The translations under genes were made by a program, and so were the position numbers. A stretch of DNA of 64,000 nucleotides from Pseudomonadota bacterium. Its GTDB lineage: Bacteria > Desulfobacterota > Desulfovibrionia > Desulfovibrionales > Desulfovibrionaceae. The stretch's first letter is position 1. Each line of letters starts with the position of its first letter. The DNA lies in NCBI GenBank assembly GCA_018817515.1, contig JAHIUD010000072.1, forward strand, positions 1-64,000, written 5' to 3'. The notes below the pieces were generated by a model. It saw only the letters and a program-made list of their open reading frames with translations. It was not told the origin of the DNA and did no database searches. Below, in pieces: positions 1 to 6,261 of this stretch.

Positions 1-61
1 CGGAGGTGACCCTCGCGGAGGTGACCTTCCTGCGGCGGCTGCCCCTGGGAGCCCTGGCGGC

Positions 62-1633
62 TCATGCGGCGGGCCTCTTTCCCGGCCCGATATCCGGCCT
101 GATTTTCAGAACCTTCGGTCCAGCGATTATCCGCGCCCCGGCGGCGCGGGCGATGTTGCGCAGCATGGCCGGGAACAGCAGGCCGTGGGCGGGCCACATG
201 GCCCACCAGTAGGCCAGGCCCCACAGCCCGCGCGGCTGGAAGCTGGTCAGGAGCAGGATGTCCGTTGCTCCGCCCCCGGCATCGGTCCGTGGCGAGAGGC
301 GCAGTTCCAGGGTGGCCGCGCCCGGCAGCTTCATCTCGGCCAAAAGGAGCAGGCGTCGCTCCGGTTCGGCCGCCAGCACGCGCCAGAAGTCCACGGTGTC
401 GCCCTCGATGAGCTGCTCGGCGTCGCGGCGGCCACGGCCATGCCCCGGCCCGCCCGCGAGCTTGTCCACAAACCCGCGTATGCGCCACAGGCTGTCGCCC
501 GCATACCAGCCGGTATTCCCGCCGATGCGCCGGACCGCGTCCCAGACCTGCGCAGGATCGGCGGCCAGGGTGGCGGCGTAGTCGGCCCGAAACAGCGTGC
601 CCCCGGCAAAGCCCGCGTCCCCGGCGCGCGTCCACTCCGCCGGGCAGGACGCGGCTGCGCCGAGCTCCCTTGGCGCGCAGGGCGTCCCGGCATCGAAGCA
701 GCAGGTGGCCGCACCGCCCTGGCGGGTCTCGGACAGGGCCTCGGTGATGGCCTCCCCGCAGCCCAGGAGCGTTTGCGGAACCAACTCCAGAATGCGCGCG
801 TCGCGGCAGACGACCTCGTTTCGCAGGCCCTCGATGAGCGGGCGCACCAGGTGCGCGGGCACGGGCGTGATGAGGTTGACCCAGAAGGCGGACAGCCCAG
901 GAGTCAGCAGCGGCACCGGGATGATGAGCGGGGCGCGGATGCCCGCCGCCCGAGCGTAGATGCGGAAAAGTTCGCCGTAGGTGATGACGTCCGGCCCGCC
1001 GATGTCCAGCGTCAGCCCGCTGGTGGCCGGGTTCTCCAGGCAGCCCAGGAGATAGCCCAGCACGTTGGATACGGCGATGGGCTGGCAGCGGGTGCGCACC
1101 CAGAGCGGGGTGATCATGAGCGGCAGGCGCTCCACCAGGGCGCGGATGATCTCGAACGAGGCGCTGCCCGAACCCAGGATCACCGCCGCGCGCAGCACAG
1201 TGGCCGGCACCGGGCCCTCGGAGAGGATGCGCCCGACCTCGGAACGCGAGCGCAGATGCTCGGACAGGCCGGGGGCGTCATCCCCCAGCCCGCTCAGGTA
1301 AATGATGCGCCCCACCCCGGCCTCGGCAGCGGCCTGGGCCATGTTGGCGGCGGCCTGGCGGTCGGTCTGGGCGAAGTCCCCTCCCGCGCCCATGGAGTGC
1401 ACCAGATAATAGGCCACGGAGCAGCCGCGCATGGCGGCCACGAGGCTGGCCTTGTCCGCGACGTCGGCGGCGAAGATGCGCAGGTCCGGGTGTTGCCCCC
1501 AGGGCCGGGCCGCCAGCTTGCGCGGGCTGCGCACCGCCGCGTGGACCCTGTACCCGTGCGAGAGCAAAAGCGGGGTCAGCCGCCCGCCCACATAGCCGGT
1601 AGCCCCGGCAACGAATACGGCGTCCTGCGCCAC
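62..1633 (-). CDS. NAD(P)-binding SDR/NmrA-type protein with C-terminal DUF2867-like region
   Basis: N-terminal Rossmann motif VFVAGATGYVGGRL; long C-terminal domain typical of DUF2867 fusion proteins. Confidence 0.8.
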   Translation of the reverse strand: MAQDAVFVAGATGYVGGRLTPLLLSHGYRVHAAVRSPRKLAARPWGQHPDLRIFAADVADKASLVAAMRGCSVAYYLVHSMGAGGDFAQTDRQAAANMAQAAAEAGVGRIIYLSGLGDDAPGLSEHLRSRSEVGRILSEGPVPATVLRAAVILGSGSASFEIIRALVERLPLMITPLWVRTRCQPIAVSNVLGYLLGCLENPATSGLTLDIGGPDVITYGELFRIYARAAGIRAPLIIPVPLLTPGLSAFWVNLITPVPAHLVRPLIEGLRNEVVCRDARILELVPQTLLGCGEAITEALSETRQGGAATCCFDAGTPCAPRELGAAASCPAEWTRAGDAGFAGGTLFRADYAATLAADPAQVWDAVRRIGGNTGWYAGDSLWRIRGFVDKLAGGPGHGRGRRDAEQLIEGDTVDFWRVLAAEPERRLLLLAEMKLPGAATLELRLSPRTDAGGGATDILLLTSFQPRGLWGLAYWWAMWPAHGLLFPAMLRNIARAAGARIIAGPKVLKIRPDIGPGKRPAA

Positions 1634-1636
1634 GCG

Positions 1637-1933
1637 CTAATCCCTGTCCTTGGACTTCCAGCCCAGGCGCTTCAGGCAGTCGGCCAGGGCCGTCTCGCGC
1701 GCGTCGCCCTGGGGCTGGGCGCCGATCTTGTCCTCACAGAACTTCGAGTCCTCCACAAAAAGCATGTCCTCCTTGCGCGGGTCAGGCTGCTCTGGGTGTG
1801 TCCAGGCCTTGGACTTGGGCAGGCAGCCGCCCAGGCTCAGGGCCAGCAGGATCACGGCGGAGCTGCGAAGACAGTGGCGAAGGGTTCTGGACTTCAGGCG
1901 CATGGTTCCTCCGAAAGTGTCACGATGGGACAT
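1637..1933 (-). CDS. small putative lipoprotein
   Basis: Signal peptide plus lipobox (LSLGGC); 98 aa. Confidence 0.6.
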   Translation of the reverse strand: MSHRDTFGGTMRLKSRTLRHCLRSSAVILLALSLGGCLPKSKAWTHPEQPDPRKEDMLFVEDSKFCEDKIGAQPQGDARETALADCLKRLGWKSKDRD

Positions 1934-2478
1934 CAGGGCAGCGCGAGCTCGGCTGCCGGGGCCACCTGGGCGAAGACCGCGCCCAAGGCCGCCAGATAGG
2001 CAGTCTGCACATCGGCGGCGGCCACGCTCCGGCCAGCAAAGGCAAGCTCGCGGGTGGCGCAGGCGTCCGCCGCCAGACGCACGCTGAAGCCCAGGTCAAA
2101 GGCCGCGCGCACGGTGGTGTCCACGCACATATGCGTCATCATGCCGCACACGGTCAACCGCGTGGCGGACATGCCGCGCAGGATGTCGAGCAGGTTCGTG
2201 TCGCGGAAGGAGCTGGGGAAGTGCTTGAGCACCACCGACTCGCCGGGCAACGGGACCACGCACGGGTGAATCTCCGCGCCGCTGGTGCCCGGCAAAAAGA
2301 AGGTCGCGCCGGGCCGGAGGTTCTCGTGGCGCACGTGGATCACGGGCAGCGAGGCCGCGCGGAACCGGGCCAGCACGCCTGCGGCCACCTGCCCGGCGGC
2401 CAGCGCGCCCTCAAGCTCCATTGCCCCGCCGGGGAAATAGTCGTTCTGGATGTCGATGATGAGGAGGACGTCGGACAT
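1933..2478 (-). CDS. isochorismatase-family cysteine hydrolase
   Basis: LLIIDIQNDYFPGG, and TRLTVCGMMTHMCVDTTVRAA catalytic Cys region. Confidence 0.88.
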   Translation of the reverse strand: MSDVLLIIDIQNDYFPGGAMELEGALAAGQVAAGVLARFRAASLPVIHVRHENLRPGATFFLPGTSGAEIHPCVVPLPGESVVLKHFPSSFRDTNLLDILRGMSATRLTVCGMMTHMCVDTTVRAAFDLGFSVRLAADACATRELAFAGRSVAAADVQTAYLAALGAVFAQVAPAAELALP

Positions 2479-2640
2479 GTGGCGCTCCGCAAACGAGAGT
2501 CGCGGCCCTCGCTATACGATGAGACGAAGGTCCGCGCTCGCGCAGTGTAGCAGAGATTGTCCGGTCCGCCAATGACCGACTGTCCCTTGTCGCCCCGTGC
2601 CCGACATGCGCCTGGCCTCTGCCCCGGCACAGAATTGATC

Positions 2641-2657
2641 TTGACATTCAATTTCAA
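2641..2657. promoter_or_regulatory. candidate Fur-like palindrome overlapping a -35 TTGACA
   Basis: TTGACATTCAATTTCAA, a near-perfect palindrome; TTGACA then N17 then CTATGA. Confidence 0.35.
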
Positions 2658-2776
2658 TTCACACTATGAGGGCCCACGAACGCTGAATCGCCTAGCAATG
2701 ACAGCTTGCCTAACTAGGCGGACGCGACGGAACATGCCCCCGCATGCGCACCAGGCCATATGCAAGGAGGATCGAC

Positions 2777-3538
2777 ATGCTACTTTTGACAAGCGGCGGC
2801 GCGCCGCACAAGGACTGTTCCGGGGCCGAGCCCGGCGGGTGCTCGGGAAAATGCGGCGGGCTCGGCGCCTGCGCCATGAACACGGCGCACCAGTTGGCCG
2901 AATCCCTTGGCCGGGCCGTGGACGCCCGCGACCGGCGGCTCTCGCGGCACTCGGAGCTGGTGGCCGAGATATCAGGGCTGCTGGCCAGAACGCATGGACT
3001 CACCGCCCGGCAGGCGGAGCTGGTGCACATGGCCGGACACCTGCACGACATCGGAAAAATCGGCGTGCCCGACGCCGTGCTGCACAAGCCCGGCCCACTC
3101 TCCCCACAGGAATGGGCCCTGGTGCGCGAACACCCCCGCCTGGGCGCGGACATCCTCTGCCCGGTGCACGTGTTCCGGGGTCCGCACAGCGTCTGCGAGA
3201 TGGTGCTCTCGCACCATGAGCGCTTCGACGGCACAGGCTATCCGCGCGGCCTTTCCGGCCATGGCATCCCCCTGGGTGCGCGGCTGGTAAGCGTTGCCGA
3301 CGCTTTCTGCGCCATGACCGAAGACCGCCCCTATCGCCAGGGCATGTCCATCGACGATGCGGTCCAGGAAATCGAGAATTCGGCCGGTACCATGTTCGAC
3401 CCGTGCGTGGTCAAGGACTTCCTGCGCATCCGGCTGCTTCTGCCGGGCCTGCTGCTGGGCGGCAGCGGCATGTCCTGCGCCCTGCCCTGGGGCGCGCCAG
3501 GAGTCCTTCATTGCGCCCTGGCGCCAGGAGAGATATAG
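2777..3538 (+). CDS. HD-GYP domain phosphodiesterase with Cys-rich N-terminus
   Basis: AAGGAGG RBS before ATG 2777; GHLHDIGKIGVPD and HHERFDGTGYP motifs. Confidence 0.85.
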   Translation: MLLLTSGGAPHKDCSGAEPGGCSGKCGGLGACAMNTAHQLAESLGRAVDARDRRLSRHSELVAEISGLLARTHGLTARQAELVHMAGHLHDIGKIGVPDAVLHKPGPLSPQEWALVREHPRLGADILCPVHVFRGPHSVCEMVLSHHERFDGTGYPRGLSGHGIPLGARLVSVADAFCAMTEDRPYRQGMSIDDAVQEIENSAGTMFDPCVVKDFLRIRLLLPGLLLGGSGMSCALPWGAPGVLHCALAPGEI

Positions 3539-3557
3539 AGAGGAGGAAAGAGAGGTT

Positions 3558-3704
3558 TCAGGCCAGAATGCGCCTGTACACGGAGCGCTCGTAGGCCTTG
3601 CAGAGGCGGCGCGCCAGGGCTTCGGTCAACCCGGCCTGCTGCAATCTGCAGTAGATATGCAGGGGGTTCAGGATATGCTGCAGTTGGTGGCGCATGTTGT
3701 TCAC
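3558..3704 (-). CDS. small (48 aa) hypothetical protein
   Basis: GTG start preceded by AAGGAGG on the minus strand; NPLHIYCRLQQAGLTEALARRLCKAYE. Confidence 0.45.
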   Translation of the reverse strand: MNNMRHQLQHILNPLHIYCRLQQAGLTEALARRLCKAYERSVYRRILA

Positions 3705-3757
3705 AATGTCCCCCTCCTTGCCGGGGCTCGCCTCATGGCGAAAATTAAGCAAAAGGC

Positions 3758-4684
3758 ATGCCCGTATTGAAAAGCGCAGCAAATCCCAGCGGGTCGTTTT
3801 CGGCGACAAAAACCGGGCGGCAAATTCCCGCCAGGGCTGATCTGCACGCCCTCGCCTCTGAGGCCGCCCGGGCCGCTGGAATCACCGGCTATGCGAGCCT
3901 GCCGCCCTGGAGCCTGGCCGCGCCCTCCTGCGTGCTGCCAGCCGATGTGGGAACAAATTGCACGGCCCTGGCCCGGCACTTCCCGGAGCTGGGCCTGTGC
4001 TTCTTCGAAACCGGGGCCTGCCTGGGCTACACCGAGGCCGACCTGCCTGCGGACTTGCGCACCCTGCCGGTGCGCTGGCATATGCACCTGCCCCTGGACC
4101 TGCCCTGGACCGGGGGCGCTGATGCGGTGGCCAAGGCAATCCTGGCCCTGGCGGAAAAGGTTGCAGGACTCGCGCCCTGGGCTTATGTTCTGCACCCGCC
4201 GGAGGCGCCGGACGACCTGCGCGGGGGCGGCGCGGAGCAACTGCGCTGCGTGGCCCTGGCCCTGAAAGAGCGCGGCATCAGCCCCGAGGCGCTGCTGGTG
4301 GAGAACATCAGGGGCCGCGACCTGGAGACCATGTGGCCCGTGGTGCGCGAGCTGGGCCTTGGCGTGTGCCTGGACCTGGGCCACATGCTGGAACGTGGCC
4401 AGGAGGATTTTCTCACCCTGCCGGGGTTGTGGGTCCACGCGCGCATGCTGCACCTGAATGCCCCGGACGAGGCCAGGCCGGGCCGCCACGCCGCGCTGGA
4501 CCGGCTGGACGCCGCAGGACAGGCGGTTTTGGGCCGGATGCTCTCGTCCTTCGCTCCTGGCGGCAGCGTGGTGCTGGAGCTGTTCAGCCCGCGCGAACTG
4601 TTCGATTCGCTGCGCTTCGTTCAGACCTTTTGGGCCGACCTGAACGGGAACAATGCGGACGGGCGCAAGGAGGATACTGCGTGA
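3758..4684 (+). CDS. cbiR: TIM-barrel AP-endonuclease-2-like protein, probable cobamide-remodeling phosphodiesterase CbiR
   Basis: Sugar-isomerase-like TIM barrel (LLVENIRGRDLETM, VCLDLGHML) directly upstream of cobU. Confidence 0.65.
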   Translation: MPVLKSAANPSGSFSATKTGRQIPARADLHALASEAARAAGITGYASLPPWSLAAPSCVLPADVGTNCTALARHFPELGLCFFETGACLGYTEADLPADLRTLPVRWHMHLPLDLPWTGGADAVAKAILALAEKVAGLAPWAYVLHPPEAPDDLRGGGAEQLRCVALALKERGISPEALLVENIRGRDLETMWPVVRELGLGVCLDLGHMLERGQEDFLTLPGLWVHARMLHLNAPDEARPGRHAALDRLDAAGQAVLGRMLSSFAPGGSVVLELFSPRELFDSLRFVQTFWADLNGNNADGRKEDTA

Positions 4685-4771
4685 TCACTTTCGTCATCGG
4701 TCGGATATCGCACCCACGGACTGCCCCGCCTGGGCGCAGGGAGGATACTGCGTGATCACTTTCGTCATCGG
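4661..4771 (+). repeat. 40 nt direct repeat (39/40 identical) at 4661-4700 and 4732-4771 spanning RBS and start of cobU
   Basis: gggcgca[a/g]ggaggatactgcgtgatcactttcgtcatcgg present twice. Confidence 0.95.
4681..4755 (+). other. 24-codon mini-ORF created by the repeat, overlapping cbiR stop and cobU start (GTGA/GTGA)
   Basis: VITFVIGRISHPRTAPPGRREDTA; GTG 4681 overlaps cbiR TGA, TGA 4753-4755 overlaps cobU GTG 4752. Confidence 0.6.
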
Positions 4772-5285
4772 CGGCAACAAATCCGGCAAGTCGGACTTTG
4801 CCCTGGGCCTTCTGGAACGCACCAGCGGCCCCAAGCTTTTTTTGGCCACGGGCCAGGCCAAGGACATGAGCTTTCGCAAGCAGATCGCGCGGCACCGTGA
4901 CCGCCGCGACCCGGCGCTCCCCGTGGTGGAGGTCGGCTGGGACTTGCCACGGGCGCTGCTGGAGGCTAAGAAGGACCATGCTGCCGTGCTCGTGGACAGC
5001 CTGGATTTCTGGCTGTACCTGTGCATGCAAGAGCAGCGCGAGGCCGACCTGACCCAGGCTTTGCTCGATATCTTGAAGACTTGGAATGGTCCGGAACTCA
5101 TCCTTGTATCCTGCGAGATCGGTTTTTCTCCCCTGCCGGGATCGAGCGAGGCAAGAACCTTTTTGAAAAGACTTGGCCGGTTGAACCAGGCTGTGGCGGC
5201 CCTGGCCCACGAGGCTCATCTCGTGGTGGCGGGCATGCCGCTGGCGCTGAAAAAGGCGGAACATGGCGATCCCAAAGCTGATTGA
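4752..5285 (+). CDS. cobU: bifunctional adenosylcobinamide kinase/adenosylcobinamide-phosphate guanylyltransferase
   Basis: VITFVIGGNKSGKSDFA P-loop; LFLATGQAKD; RHRDRRD. Confidence 0.85.
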   Translation: MITFVIGGNKSGKSDFALGLLERTSGPKLFLATGQAKDMSFRKQIARHRDRRDPALPVVEVGWDLPRALLEAKKDHAAVLVDSLDFWLYLCMQEQREADLTQALLDILKTWNGPELILVSCEIGFSPLPGSSEARTFLKRLGRLNQAVAALAHEAHLVVAGMPLALKKAEHGDPKAD

Positions 5286-6258
5286 CGAAAAAGCCCAGAC
5301 GCTGCTCTCGCTCCTGAACAAGGACCAGCGCTGGCTCATCGTCATCAACGCCGACCCGGACTCCATGGGCTCGGCGTTGGCGCTCAAGGCCATCCTCTCG
5401 CGCAAGGTCCTGGACATCGGCATCGGACACGTCAACGAGATCAACCGCCCGGACAACCTGGCCATGATCCGCTACCTGCGCGTGCCCACCCGCAGGCTCA
5501 TCCCGAACCTCATCGCCCAGTACGACCGCTTCGCCCTGGTGGACTCCCAGCCGCACCACCACCCGGAACTGGAAAAGCTCAACTATTCCATTATCATCGA
5601 CCACCACCCGACCCTGCCGGACAAGCCCGTCACCGCGCCGTTGACCGACATCCGGCCCAAGTACGGCGCCACCTGCACCATGCTCACCGAATACTTGCAG
5701 CACCAGAAGATCCGCCCCCCAAAGCTGCTCGCCTCGGCCCTGCTCTACGGCATCAAGGCCGACACCCAGAACTTCCAGCGCAAGTTCATCGACGCGGACA
5801 TCAACGCCTTCAAATATCTTTCCAAGTACGCCGACCACACGCTCATCACGCGCATCGTGCGCAGCGAATACCACCTGGAGTGGATGCGCTACTTCTCGCG
5901 CGCGTTCTACAACCTGCGGCGCATCGGCACCGGGCTCACCGCGCATCTGGGCAAGGTCCAGAGCCCGGACATCCTCGTGGTGGTGGCCGACTTCTTCATG
6001 CGCGTGCACTCCATCTCCTGGGACGCCGTGAGCGGCGTGTTCGGGGACAAGCTGGTGGTCATCTTCCGGGGCGACGGCATCCGCAAGGACATGGGCAAGT
6101 TCGCGGCCAGCCACTTTGCGGACATGGGCTCGGCCGGCGGCCACAAGGGCGCGGCCCGGGCCGAGCTACCGCTGGAGGCCCTGGACGGCAAGGACCCGGA
6201 GATGTTCGTGCTCAAAAAGCTCTCGCGCGGGAAAACCGCCAGCGTCCAGCGGATCTAA
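5263..6258 (+). CDS. DHH-family phosphoesterase (NrnA-like)
   Basis: INADPDSMGSALAL, VDSQPHHHPEL, IIDHHPTLP, GGHKGAAR motifs. Confidence 0.88.
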   Translation: MAIPKLIDEKAQTLLSLLNKDQRWLIVINADPDSMGSALALKAILSRKVLDIGIGHVNEINRPDNLAMIRYLRVPTRRLIPNLIAQYDRFALVDSQPHHHPELEKLNYSIIIDHHPTLPDKPVTAPLTDIRPKYGATCTMLTEYLQHQKIRPPKLLASALLYGIKADTQNFQRKFIDADINAFKYLSKYADHTLITRIVRSEYHLEWMRYFSRAFYNLRRIGTGLTAHLGKVQSPDILVVVADFFMRVHSISWDAVSGVFGDKLVVIFRGDGIRKDMGKFAASHFADMGSAGGHKGAARAELPLEALDGKDPEMFVLKKLSRGKTASVQRI

Positions 6259-6261
6259 TCC

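Noticed and set aside
185-1999. 604 aa + strand ORF antisense to the SDR gene
   Set aside because: Low-complexity Gly/Arg/Ala/Gln-rich translation with no recognisable domain; a high-GC shadow ORF opposite a convincing gene.
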